A DNA stretch of 64,000 nucleotides from Nitratireductor thuwali (GTDB taxonomy: Bacteria; Pseudomonadota; Alphaproteobacteria; Rhizobiales; Rhizobiaceae): positions 1,920,001-1,984,000 of the forward strand of contig NZ_CP030941.1 of the NCBI RefSeq assembly GCF_036621415.1, written 5' to 3'. The position numbers and the translations under genes are program-made. A model generated the notes under the pieces. The model did no database searches, was not told the DNA's origin, and saw only the letters and a program-made list of their open reading frames with translations. Positions 54,201-63,057 of this stretch are shown piece by piece; position 1 is the stretch's first letter; every line of letters starts with the position of its first letter.

Positions 54201-56015
54201 CAGCTCCATGTCGTGGAGGAATATCTGCTCTTCGTCAGGCTTGCCTATCTCGAACGTGCGCTCGCTTATGACGCGGAAGCCCATATTCTCCAGGAGCGGA
54301 ACGCGCTGGCTGAGCGCCACCGGCTCGCCATGGTGATAGATCTTCAGCGCCGCCTGGTTTTCCGCTTGATCCTCATGCCGGTGAAAATCGATGGCGATCG
54401 GGTTCTCCGCCGAAAGGCCGGCGATGCAGCGGGCATCGGCGATCGCCGTGCGCGCCTCGAAACTGTTGCGGTAGCTGTCGGGAAAGCGCGCCGCCAGCTG
54501 CGCGATGGCGTCGTCGGTCTGGGTGTCCTCCACGGCCTCGGCCAGGGCGTCGTCCCATGTCCGGACGATCTCGCGGATGCCGGCCTCGAGCTGATTGGAA
54601 TCCACCCGCGGCGTCTTGCCGCCCGACCGCCCGATGATGAAGTGCACCCGCGCCAGCGTGCCCTCCGGAAAGGCTGGATAATAGGCCGACACCCGGCCCT
54701 CGAACACGGTTTTCAGATAATCGCCGATCTCGGCCCGCACGCGCGAATCATAGCGGTCGCGCGGCACGAACACGATGACGGAAACGAAGCGATCGAACTG
54801 GTCGATGCGGTAGAGCGCACGCACGCGCGGCCGCTCGCCCAGCGCCAGGATGGCTTCGGCATGCTTGCGCAGCGTCGGCACCGATATCTGGAAAAGCTCG
54901 TCGCGCGGATAGGATTCCAGGACGTTGATCAGCGCCTTGCCCGAATGGTCGGTCGGCGCGAAGCCCGTCTTGGCGATCACCGCTTCCGCCTTCGAGCGCA
55001 GATAGGGGATTTTCATCACCGAGCGCGTATAGGCCGTCGAGGTGAACAGGCCGACGATACGCAGTTCACCGGTCAGCCTGCCGTTCTCGTCGAACGTCTT
55101 GACCCCGATATAGTCGAGATAGGCGCGCCGGTGCACGACCGACCTGGCATTGGCCTTGGTCACGATCATCGGCTCCGGCCCATGCAGGAACGCCCGGATT
55201 TCCGGCGTCGTGGACACGGCTTCCGAGCCGCGTCTGAGGACCAGCACGTTGGGGTCCGAGAGGATGCCGAGACCGCGTTTTGCGGCGCGTTCCAGGGTCC
55301 CGCTTTTCTCGCCGCCCGTATAGAGGAACTCGCGCATGCCCAGGAAGGTGAAATTGTCGTCGCGCAGCCATTCGAGAAAGGCGATCGCCTCGTCCACGGC
55401 ACTGCGGTCGAGGGGGATGGGCGCATAGCGCAGCTGGGTCAATTCCTGGTCGAGCCTGGCAAGCATCGGCTTCCAGTCGTGAACGGCGGCCCGCACCTGC
55501 GCAAGAATGTTCTCCAGCGCGGCCCGCAGCGCCTCGCAGCGCTCCGGCGAAAGGCGCGGCAGATGCACGTGGATCAGGCTGACCTGCTCGGCATCGCGCA
55601 CCGATTTGGACGCCGCGTCGCCGAGGATCTCGGCCACGCCCTTGTCGCCGTGACGCACCAGGAGAACCGGATGGAGGACGAGCGTGGGTTCGGCCGAAAG
55701 ATCGGCCAGCTCGCCCAGCACGGAATCGAACAGGAACGGCATGTTGTCGTTGACCACCGTCACCGTAGTTATCGATCGTCCGCCAAGCTGGATGCCGGAA
55801 GCGCATTCGATCTGCACGACGCTCTGGCCGGCCTTCTGCGTGCTGAGGGCCTGCATGGCGATCTCGACGGATCGGTCGATGTCGGCTCTGTCGTAGCGTT
55901 CGAGATCCTCCGCCGGGGCCCGCGAAACCATGATCTCGCGCAAGCGCTCGGCGCCCCCTCCCTCGCCCGCCTTTTGCTGCGTGAGCTTGCGAGCGGACTT
56001 GGATCTGGCGGTCAT
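51231..56015 (-). CDS. gdhB: NAD-dependent glutamate dehydrogenase (large, GdhB type)
   Basis: Deaminates glutamate to 2-oxoglutarate with NAD. The 1594 residues fit the very large bacterial NAD-GDH class (about 1600). A long N-terminal regulatory part (ACT-like regions; [13 protein letters not shown]) leads to the catalytic core: [34 protein letters not shown] contains the active-site Lys near residue 837. Further blocks are [27 protein letters not shown] and EGANLGVTQ. The C-terminal helical region follows. The start at 56015 has a GGGAGGGGGA site; the longer frame to 56165 is not supported. Monocistronic as far as can be seen. Confidence 0.96.
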   Translation of the reverse strand: [1594 protein letters not shown]

Positions 56016-56136
56016 TCGGGATTCCCCCTCCCTGGCGCAATTGACTATATCGTATTCATAAGTGCCCCGTTTGACGACCCCGTGTCGCCTTCGAGGCTGC
56101 AATGGACCCCTAATCGGCGCAAAAGGTGTAATAATC

Positions 56137-56700
56137 ATGACGAGCGTTGTCACGGCATTGAACATTCCCGCTTCCGAGCTTTCGGGCGAAACCCGTGCCT
56201 ATTTCGACAAATGCCGGGAAAAGCTGGGCCTTGTCCCCAACGTTCTGACGGCCTACGCGTTCGACGAGAAGAAGCTGCGCGCCTTCACCGACATGTACAA
56301 CGACCTGATGCTGGGCGATTCGGCGCTTACCAAGCTGGAGCGCGAGATGATCGCGGTGGCCGTCTCCAGCGTGAACCATTGCTACTACTGCCTCGCCGCG
56401 CATGGTGCCGCCGTGCGGCAATTGTCCGGCGATCCGAAGCTGGGCGAAATGATCGCCATGAACTATCGCGCCGCGGGCCTGGAACCGCGCCGCAAGGCCA
56501 TGCTCGATTTCGCGGTCAAGCTGACCGAGCATCCCGACAAGGTGGAGGAAGCGGATCGACAGGCCCTGCGCGATGTCGGGTTCAGCGACCGCGACATCTG
56601 GGACATCGCCTCGGTAACCGGCTTCTTCAACATGTCCAACCGCGTCGCGGCCGCCGTCGACATGCGGCCGAACGACGAGTACCACGCCATGGCGCGCTGA
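56137..56700 (+). CDS. AhpD-like/carboxymuconolactone decarboxylase family peroxidase-related protein
   Basis: A 187-residue cytosolic protein of the AhpD fold. The redox motif is NHCYYCLAAHG, with Cys82 and Cys85 and a conserved His89, preceded by LTKLEREMIAVAVSS. The remainder (FAVKLTEHPDKVEEADRQALRDVGFSDRDIWDIASVTGFFNMSNRVAAAVDMRPNDEY) fits the 'uncharacterised peroxidase-related' subfamily. Peroxide or organic-hydroperoxide reduction is inferred from the family. The start at 56137 has AAGGTG 8 bases upstream. It is divergent from gdhB. Confidence 0.9.
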   Translation: MTSVVTALNIPASELSGETRAYFDKCREKLGLVPNVLTAYAFDEKKLRAFTDMYNDLMLGDSALTKLEREMIAVAVSSVNHCYYCLAAHGAAVRQLSGDPKLGEMIAMNYRAAGLEPRRKAMLDFAVKLTEHPDKVEEADRQALRDVGFSDRDIWDIASVTGFFNMSNRVAAAVDMRPNDEYHAMAR

Positions 56701-56714
56701 AACCGGCTGTAGCG

Positions 56715-57329
56715 TTAACGCAACACGCGAATGCGGGCATCGCGCGAAAGCAGCGGCAGGAGCCGCGCCATCACACGCGGGGTCACCGCTATGCAGCCTT
56801 CGGTCGGCTGGAATCCCGGCCGGGCGATATGCAGGAAGATGGCGCTGCCGGCGCCGCGTCTTCGCGGGCGGATGTTCCAGTCCAGCACGACGACCGCGTC
56901 ATAGAGACGGTCCTCCCGCAGCATCCTTTCGTGGCTGGCCCCGAAGGGCAGCCGCACCGGCCTGTTGTAGTTGGCGTTCGCGCCGGCATCGCACCAGCCC
57001 ATATCGCTCCGAATGGAGATGGCGGGCAATCGCGCCCGCGCCAGGCCCCGGTTGCGGCGATCGCGGCGGTAGTAGATTTCCAGCGGGCGCATCGACGCGA
57101 GCGGCGTGGCGCCGTCGCCCTCGCGCTTGAAGGCGCTGATGCCGCCGCGGCCGAGAGCGCAGGGAAAGGCAAGGCCACCCACCTGGAGCAGCCCCCTGCT
57201 CGGGTTTCCGGGCATCGGGCGGACGACCAGCGAAAGGACTTTGCGCCGTTGTCGGTTGCCTGTACTGTGCTGTTTTCGTTCCTGGTTTATAAGCGCACCG
57301 TCGAATAAATATTTGTTATTGCCTTTCAA
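56715..57329 (-). CDS. L,D-transpeptidase family (YkuD) protein
   Basis: A putative peptidoglycan-active or murein-crosslinking catalytic domain. The catalytic region FLHIARPGFQPTEGCIAVT has His167 and Cys179 (numbered from the TTG at 57329). The domain begins VLSLVVRP...GLLQVGGLAFPCALGRGG. The start is uncertain: 57329 is a TTG without a good ribosome binding site, and the first in-frame ATG (57215) would cut into the first strand of the domain. No signal peptide is visible, which is odd for this enzyme type but common among the short rhizobial members. Confidence 0.85.
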   Translation of the reverse strand: MKGNNKYLFDGALINQERKQHSTGNRQRRKVLSLVVRPMPGNPSRGLLQVGGLAFPCALGRGGISAFKREGDGATPLASMRPLEIYYRRDRRNRGLARARLPAISIRSDMGWCDAGANANYNRPVRLPFGASHERMLREDRLYDAVVVLDWNIRPRRRGAGSAIFLHIARPGFQPTEGCIAVTPRVMARLLPLLSRDARIRVLR

Positions 57330-57413
57330 GCCGGCAAAAGTCCGCCTAAAGGGGAGCTTATGCAGCTTGGGGCCTGGTCGACCATATCACATTGTGGATT
57401 AACGGATTGAGAC

Positions 57414-58097
57414 ATGACGCCACGCACCATCCTTATCGTCGATGACGACGAAGACCTGCGGACGACGCTTGTCGAGCAACTGGCGCTCTACGAGGAGTTC
57501 GACATTCTCCAGGAGCCCACGGCGACCAAGGGCATTCACACCGCGCGCAATGCGATGGTCGACCTCACCATCATGGATGTCGGCCTGCCGGACATGGACG
57601 GCCGCGAGGCGGTAAAGCTTCTGCGCAAGGGCGGCTATCGCGCGCCCATCATCATGCTGACGGCGCAGGATACCGATTCCGACACCATCCTGGGGCTGGA
57701 GGCCGGCGCCAACGACTATGTGACCAAGCCGTTCCGCTTCGCCGTGCTGTTGGCCCGCATCCGGGCGCAGCTTCGCCAGCACGAGCAGAGCGAGGACGCC
57801 AAGTTCACCGTCGGCCCCTACACCTTCAAGCCTAGCCAGAAACTCCTGATCGACGAGCGCGGCGGAAAAATCCGGCTGACGGAAAAGGAAGCCGCCATCA
57901 TCAAATATCTCTATCGCGCCGAACAGAAGGTCGTGACCCGCGACATATTGCTCGAGGAAGTCTGGGGCTACAATTCGGGCGTAACGACCCATACGCTGGA
58001 AACGCATGTTTACCGGCTAAGGCAAAAGATCGAGCGCGATCCTTCCAAAGCTGAAATTCTTGTGACAGAAAGCGGCGGATACAAGCTCGTGCCCTGA
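57414..58097 (+). CDS. cenR: OmpR-type response regulator CenR
   Basis: A 227-residue two-component regulator. Receiver: acidic pocket Asp10-Asp12, phospho-acceptor Asp55 (TIMDVGLPDMDG), Thr83 and Lys105. Winged-helix output: LTEKEAAIIKYLYRAEQKVVTRDILLEEVWGYNSGVTTHTLETHVYRLRQKIERDPS. The sequence closely follows the essential envelope regulator CenR of Caulobacter and rhizobia (called OtpR in Brucella), and the adjacent cyclic-nucleotide-binding gene supports this. The cognate kinase CenK is not in the window. Confidence 0.9.
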   Translation: MTPRTILIVDDDEDLRTTLVEQLALYEEFDILQEPTATKGIHTARNAMVDLTIMDVGLPDMDGREAVKLLRKGGYRAPIIMLTAQDTDSDTILGLEAGANDYVTKPFRFAVLLARIRAQLRQHEQSEDAKFTVGPYTFKPSQKLLIDERGGKIRLTEKEAAIIKYLYRAEQKVVTRDILLEEVWGYNSGVTTHTLETHVYRLRQKIERDPSKAEILVTESGGYKLVP

Positions 58098-58150
58098 TCC
58101 TGTAGGTTCGGGGAGGCCGGTGATTCGGGCATCGAGCCGGGGACGACTGC

Positions 58151-58606
58151 ATGGCGCTGGACGATGACATCCGCGTGCTGTCCGGCGTGGCTCTCTTTTC
58201 AGGGTTCACGCGCGAGCAGCTACGCCTTATGGCCTTCGGCGCCGAGACCATCGCTCTGGCGGCCGGGCGCAAGCTCTATTCGGAAGGCACGCCCGCCGAC
58301 AGCGCATTCGTCATCGTCTCGGGCACGGTGGCGCTTTACCGCGAATATGAAGGCAGGAACCACGTATTCTCGCTGGAAGGGCCTGGCGCCATTCTCGGCG
58401 AACTGGCCCTGATCGCCGATACCGAGCGCATGACCAGCGCCTTTGCCGAAACCGATCTCAAGCTCATCCGCCTCAGCCGCTCGATGTTCCGGCGCATCCT
58501 GGAAGAATTTCCCGAAACCGCCGAAGCCCTGCATGAGCGCATTTCGGCGCGATTGCAGGACATGATCAAGCGCATGGAAGCCGTGGCCTCGCGGCTCGCG
58601 CGATAA
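58151..58606 (+). CDS. Cyclic nucleotide-binding domain protein
   Basis: A 151-residue protein consisting essentially of one CRP-type cNMP-binding beta-roll (LFSGFTREQLRLMAFGAETIALAAGRKLYSEGTPADSAFVIVSGTVALY), with the phosphate-binding cassette GPGAILGELALIADTERMTSAFA, where the usual Arg-Ser/Thr is Arg-Met-Thr-Ser. A C-terminal helix follows but there is no DNA-binding domain, so it resembles a stand-alone regulatory subunit. It is 53 bp after cenR, an arrangement also known in Brucella. It ends in UAA. Confidence 0.9.
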   Translation: MALDDDIRVLSGVALFSGFTREQLRLMAFGAETIALAAGRKLYSEGTPADSAFVIVSGTVALYREYEGRNHVFSLEGPGAILGELALIADTERMTSAFAETDLKLIRLSRSMFRRILEEFPETAEALHERISARLQDMIKRMEAVASRLAR

Positions 58607-58628
58607 GGGCGAATCCCGCCGCTGCAGG

Positions 58629-59435
58629 TCAACCGAAGGCAAATTCCGCGATCACCGGGACGTGGTCGGAGGGGCGTTCCCAGCCGCGCGCCGCGCGCAG
58701 CACCTCGATCCTGCCGAGCGCCGGGGCAAGGTCGCCGGACGACCAGACATGGTCGAGCCTGCGGCCCCGGTCGGAAATGTCCCACTCCTTTGCGCGGTAG
58801 CTCCACCAGGTGAACAGCTTTTCTTCCGGCGGGACATGCTGGCGCATCAGATCCACCCAGGCCCCGCGCCTGAGAAGCTGCGTGAGCCCCTCCGTTTCCA
58901 CCGGCGTATGGCTGACCACCTTGAGAAGCTGCTTGTGGGACCAGACGTCTGTTTCCAACGGCGCGATATTGAGGTCGCCCACCAGTATGGTTCCCGTGCC
59001 GGCTTCGAGCGAAGGGCGCACATCGTGCATCTCCTCGATGAAGTCGAGCTTGTGGCGGAATTTCGGATTGATGGCGGGATCGGGCTCGTCCCCGCCCGCC
59101 GGCACGTAGAAATTGTGCAAAAGGATGCGCCGGCTGCCGAGGTCGAGCGAGGTTGCGATGTGCCGGCAGTCGGCTATGCCGCAGAAGGTGCGGGTCTCGA
59201 CCGTGCGCATCGGACGCCGCGAGATGGTCGCCACGCCGTGATAGCCCTTCTGCCCGTGGATCGACACATATTCATAGCCGAGCTTCCGGAAAGCGGCGGT
59301 CGGGAACTGGTCGTTGGGGCACTTGGTTTCCTGCAGGCACAGGACATCCGGACTGTGGGTTTCAAGGAACTGCTGCACGAGCGGCAACCGCAGGCGCACG
59401 GAATTGATGTTCCAGGTAGCAATCTTAAGCGACAT
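58629..59435 (-). CDS. xthA: Exodeoxyribonuclease III
   Basis: An AP endonuclease/3'-5' exonuclease of base-excision repair. The 268-residue frame from the ATG at 59435 carries all EEP-fold motifs: IATWNINSVRLRLP, LCLQETK (Glu36, metal), VPAGGDEPD, LVGDLNIAPLETDVW, RRLDHVW and the catalytic PSDHVPV at the C-terminus. A longer frame to 59531 is not supported. Confidence 0.96.
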   Translation of the reverse strand: MSLKIATWNINSVRLRLPLVQQFLETHSPDVLCLQETKCPNDQFPTAAFRKLGYEYVSIHGQKGYHGVATISRRPMRTVETRTFCGIADCRHIATSLDLGSRRILLHNFYVPAGGDEPDPAINPKFRHKLDFIEEMHDVRPSLEAGTGTILVGDLNIAPLETDVWSHKQLLKVVSHTPVETEGLTQLLRRGAWVDLMRQHVPPEEKLFTWWSYRAKEWDISDRGRRLDHVWSSGDLAPALGRIEVLRAARGWERPSDHVPVIAEFAFG

Positions 59436-59494
59436 GACGGCCCCGCCCTTGTGATCGGGCAAAATTGCCCGCACACGGCCCCGAACACAAGCGA

Positions 59495-59522
59495 ACGGCG
59501 CCCTGCCAGAGCACGGCGCCGT
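59495..59522 (-). terminator. Probable lolA terminator
   Basis: An ACGGCGCC/GGCGCCGT stem (59495-59502 with 59515-59522) lies 31 bases past the lolA stop on the minus strand. The U-run is weak. Confidence 0.45.
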
Positions 59523-59552
59523 CTTGTCCACAAGTCTTGTGAGGGGGCTGCC

Positions 59553-60185
59553 TCAGTTCCGGTTGAGCTGGTTCACCCGGCGGTAATCGATGGCGAAGAC
59601 GCTGGGATCGAAAGTCACGCCCTGCCGGACATTGAAGATCATGACCGTCGTGTCCTTGCCCTGCGCATCGGTGATCGTCCACTGACGCAAGTCATAGGAC
59701 TGGCTGTCGAACATCATGGTGATCGTGGAATCGCCGAACACCGACTTGTCCTCCAGCTTGATCGTCGTGAGGTCCGGCTCTTCGGTCACGCCCACCACCT
59801 TGTTGCCCGAAAGGTCAATGCGCTCGCCGAGCAGCAGGCTCAGCGGCGTCTTGGACAGCGGGTACACATCGGCGGTGTTGAGCTTCTTGTTCTCGACCAC
59901 GACCGACGTGCCGTCGGACGTGACCTTGAAGCCCGACTTCGTGTCGTAATCGAAGCGGATCTTGCCCGGCCGCTCGATATAGAACTTGCCGCCGGTCTGC
60001 TCGCCGCGCGGCCCGAACTGGACGAACTCGCCCGTCATCGTGCGCACGCTGGAGAAATGCTGGGCAATCTGTTGCGCAGCGGCGGATGCGGCGCTGGCGC
60101 CGGGCGCGGCAAGGGCACAGACGCCGGCAAAGGCGATGGCCACAGCGAGGCGCCGCAATGGGTGAGTCTTGAAGATCGGCGTCAT
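59553..60185 (-). CDS. lolA: Outer-membrane lipoprotein carrier protein LolA
   Basis: A periplasmic chaperone that ferries lipoproteins from LolCDE to the outer membrane. At 210 residues it has a signal peptide (about 1-32, cleavage after PGASA) and the LolA half-barrel: FSSVRTMTGEFVQFGPRGEQTGGKFYIERPGKIRFDYD, then the strand VVENKKLNTADVYPLSKTPLSLLL and the C-terminal WTITDAQGKDTTVMIFN. It is directly downstream of ftsK on the same strand (100 bp), a widespread order. Confidence 0.94.
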   Translation of the reverse strand: MTPIFKTHPLRRLAVAIAFAGVCALAAPGASAASAAAQQIAQHFSSVRTMTGEFVQFGPRGEQTGGKFYIERPGKIRFDYDTKSGFKVTSDGTSVVVENKKLNTADVYPLSKTPLSLLLGERIDLSGNKVVGVTEEPDLTTIKLEDKSVFGDSTITMMFDSQSYDLRQWTITDAQGKDTTVMIFNVRQGVTFDPSVFAIDYRRVNQLNRN

Positions 60186-60285
60186 ATCAATCCTGACTGT
60201 ACAAAACGGTTCGTTGGATCCTGACTAAATCCTCAACAGGGCCGAAATTTGACCCGCACGCGGAATGCCTCGCTTGATCTGCCTA

Positions 60286-62820
60286 CTACATATCGTCCTG
60301 TTCGGTCGGAACAAGTATCTCGCGCTTGCCGGCATGATTGGCCGGCCCGACAACGCCCTCCTGCTCCATCCGCTCGATGATCGAGGCGGCGCGGTTGTAG
60401 CCGATGCCGAGCCGGCGCTGAATGTAGCTGGTGGAAGCCTTGCCGTCGCGCAGGACCACGGCCACGGCCTGATCGTAGGGGTCTTCCGAATCGCCCCAGT
60501 TTCCACCGGCGCCGCCCGAGCCCGAACCGCCGCCATCGTCATCGCTGCCGTCGTCCTCGGTGACCGCGTCGAGATAGTCCGGCGCGCCTTGCATCTTCAG
60601 ATGCGCGACCACCTCCTCGACCTCGCCGTCGGAGACGAACGGCCCGTGCACGCGCTGGATGCGCCCGCCGCCGGCCATGTAGAGCATGTCGCCCATGCCG
60701 AGGAGCTGTTCGGCTCCCTGCTCGCCCAGAATGGTGCGGCTGTCGATCTTCGACGTGACCTGGAAGGAGATGCGCGTCGGGAAATTGGCCTTGATCGTGC
60801 CGGTGATGACGTCGACGGAGGGACGCTGCGTGGCCATGATGACGTGGATGCCGGCCGCGCGCGCCATCTGCGCCAGGCGCTGCACCGCGCCTTCGATGTC
60901 CTTGCCCGCCACCATCATCAGGTCGGCCATCTCGTCGATGATGACGACGATGAAGGGCATCGGATCGAGATCGAGCTCCTCGGTCTCGTAAATCGCCTCG
61001 CCGGTCTCCCGGTCGAACCCGGTCTGCACCGTGCGGTTGATCGTCTCGCCCTTCTTCTTCGCCTGGGCGACGCGCTGGTTGAAGCCCTCGATGTTGCGCA
61101 CGCCGACCTTGGACATCTTGCGGTAGCGGTCTTCCATCTCCCGCACGGTCCATTTCAGCGCCACCACGGCCTTCTTGGGGTCGGTGACGACCGGGGTAAG
61201 CAGATGCGGGATTCCGTCATAGACGGAGAGCTCCAGCATCTTGGGATCGATCATGATCAGGCGGCACTGGTCCGGCGTCATGCGGTAGAGCAGCGACAGG
61301 ATCATGGTATTGATCGCCACCGACTTGCCCGAGCCGGTGGTGCCGGCGACCAGCAGATGCGGCATCTTGGCGATGTCGGCGATCACCGCCTCGCCGTTGA
61401 TGGTCTTGCCCAGCGCCAGGGCCAGCCGGGTCTTGGTGGTCTCGAACTCGCGGCTGGCCAGGAGCTCGCGCAGATAGACCGTCTCGCGGCTGGAATTGGG
61501 CAGCTCGATGCCGATCGCGTTGCGTCCCGGAACGACGGCGACGCGGGCGGCGATCGCGCTCATGGAGCGGGCGATGTCGTCGGCAAGGCCGATGACGCGC
61601 GACGACTTGATGCCGGGCGCCGGCTCCAGCTCGTAAAGCGTGACGACCGGACCGGGCCGCACATGAATAATCTCGCCCTTGACCCCGAAATCCTCCAGAA
61701 CGCCTTCGAGCAGGCGCGCATTCTGCTCCAGCGCGTCCCTGGAAAGGCTTGGATCCTTGGTCGAGGCCTTAGGCTCGGCGAGCATGTGAAGCTGAGGCAG
61801 CTCGAAGCTGTCAGAGCCGAGCAGGGAAGGCTGGGCCTCGCGGCGTATGCGGGCGCCCGGCGCCGGACGAGGTACCGGCTTCTCGACACGGGCCGGGCCG
61901 GGCCGGGCCGGCGCGGCGTTGTCTGCCCATGGCGCCCGATCGTCGTCCTCGAAATCGTCGAAATCGTCCAGCGAAGGCTCCATGCCCCCGTTGAAGCCGC
62001 CGTCGAAACCGGGCTCGATGCGCCCCGTCCCACGCGCCTGGGGCGCCGGCTGCACCGGGATGTCGTATTCTTCCGGCAATTCGGAGCCGCGCACGGAAAA
62101 GCGGCGGCGGATGAGGGCACGCAGGCTCAGCCACCAATGGGCGAGCCAGCCGAGCGCGACGAAGGCATCGCTGTCGTCGTCGCCGTCATAGTCTTCGAAA
62201 GGTCCGGCGTCCTCGGGAAGGAACTCCTCCTGCCGGGCAGGGCGGCCCAGCACCGACGAGGCAAACAGCGTCAGCCAGATGGCCGGGCCGATGAGCAGCC
62301 CGCCGACGACGAAACCCATCAGGCCGCTCGGATAGCTGCCCGTCACGATCTTCGGCGCGGCCAGCACCATGTCGCCGAACACGCCGCCGAGCCCGGTGGG
62401 CAGAGGCCAGGTCTGCGGCGGTGCGATGCACCCGGCCACGCCGGCCGACAGCAGCGCGCCGCCGACCCATGCCGCGACGCGCCGCCCCGGACGATCGACG
62501 CCCTGGGCGCTGGCCAGCATCGCGCCCCAGAACACCGCCGGCACCAGCCCGGCGACCGACGCCAGCCCGAAAAACTGCATGGCGATGTCGGCGAATACCG
62601 CGCCCGGATAGCCCATCGCGTTGGTTACCGCGTTGTCGGTGGCGTGGCTGAAACTTGGGTCCGCGACATTCCAGGTTGCGAGGCTGGCAAGGTAGAAGGC
62701 CACGAAGGCGAGCAGCGCCAGGCCCAGGACGCGCGCCGCCTGACGGCGCAAGAAGGCCTGAAAGCCGAACCCGCCCTCATCCATCGCAAATGTCGCGGAA
62801 GAACCGGAACTCATACGCAT
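60286..62820 (-). CDS. ftsK: DNA translocase FtsK
   Basis: A septal DNA pump that segregates chromosome termini and activates XerCD. The 844 residues contain four N-terminal membrane helices (to about residue 200), a linker with acidic and Pro-rich parts (about 200-360), and a RecA-like motor. In the motor, Walker A GTTGSGKS is near residue 492 and Walker B near [14 protein letters not shown]. The C-terminal gamma winged helix ([30 protein letters not shown], about 770-830) reads KOPS sites. The start at 62820 gives MRMSSGSS. Confidence 0.97.
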   Translation of the reverse strand: MRMSSGSSATFAMDEGGFGFQAFLRRQAARVLGLALLAFVAFYLASLATWNVADPSFSHATDNAVTNAMGYPGAVFADIAMQFFGLASVAGLVPAVFWGAMLASAQGVDRPGRRVAAWVGGALLSAGVAGCIAPPQTWPLPTGLGGVFGDMVLAAPKIVTGSYPSGLMGFVVGGLLIGPAIWLTLFASSVLGRPARQEEFLPEDAGPFEDYDGDDDSDAFVALGWLAHWWLSLRALIRRRFSVRGSELPEEYDIPVQPAPQARGTGRIEPGFDGGFNGGMEPSLDDFDDFEDDDRAPWADNAAPARPGPARVEKPVPRPAPGARIRREAQPSLLGSDSFELPQLHMLAEPKASTKDPSLSRDALEQNARLLEGVLEDFGVKGEIIHVRPGPVVTLYELEPAPGIKSSRVIGLADDIARSMSAIAARVAVVPGRNAIGIELPNSSRETVYLRELLASREFETTKTRLALALGKTINGEAVIADIAKMPHLLVAGTTGSGKSVAINTMILSLLYRMTPDQCRLIMIDPKMLELSVYDGIPHLLTPVVTDPKKAVVALKWTVREMEDRYRKMSKVGVRNIEGFNQRVAQAKKKGETINRTVQTGFDRETGEAIYETEELDLDPMPFIVVIIDEMADLMMVAGKDIEGAVQRLAQMARAAGIHVIMATQRPSVDVITGTIKANFPTRISFQVTSKIDSRTILGEQGAEQLLGMGDMLYMAGGGRIQRVHGPFVSDGEVEEVVAHLKMQGAPDYLDAVTEDDGSDDDGGGSGSGGAGGNWGDSEDPYDQAVAVVLRDGKASTSYIQRRLGIGYNRAASIIERMEQEGVVGPANHAGKREILVPTEQDDM

Positions 62821-62948
62821 TTTCCCGTCCGTGCGTCATTGACAGCACCCCGGCTCTCCCGGCGCGCTTACCTGTCCGCACCCTAGGCAGCGAAGGTTAA
62901 GGCCGCATTAACCATGCATGGGAAGTCGGCGGGAACGACCGCGGCGGC

Positions 62949-62976
62949 AAAAAAGAGGCCCGGATCGCTCCGGGCC
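62949..62976 (-). terminator. Intrinsic terminator of the ammonium transporter gene
   Basis: On the minus strand GGCCCGGA pairs with TCCGGGCC across GCGA and is followed by TCTTTTTT. It is about 80 bases past the transporter stop and ahead of ftsK. Confidence 0.85.
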
Positions 62977-63057
62977 TGAGTTTACAGCGGTCAAAGTTGC
63001 TGCGACGGGATTTCCAGGGCGGGGTCTTGTGGCCCCGCGCTCGTTCTTGAACCGCGC

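Noticed and set aside
53022-57308. A 1428-codon open frame on the + strand
   Set aside because: It is antisense to gdhB and runs on through other real genes. Its composition (His/Arg/Ala-rich without domains) is a high-G+C shadow.
60265-62886. An 873-codon open frame on the + strand
   Set aside because: It mirrors ftsK on the opposite strand; the minus-strand frame has all FtsK motifs.
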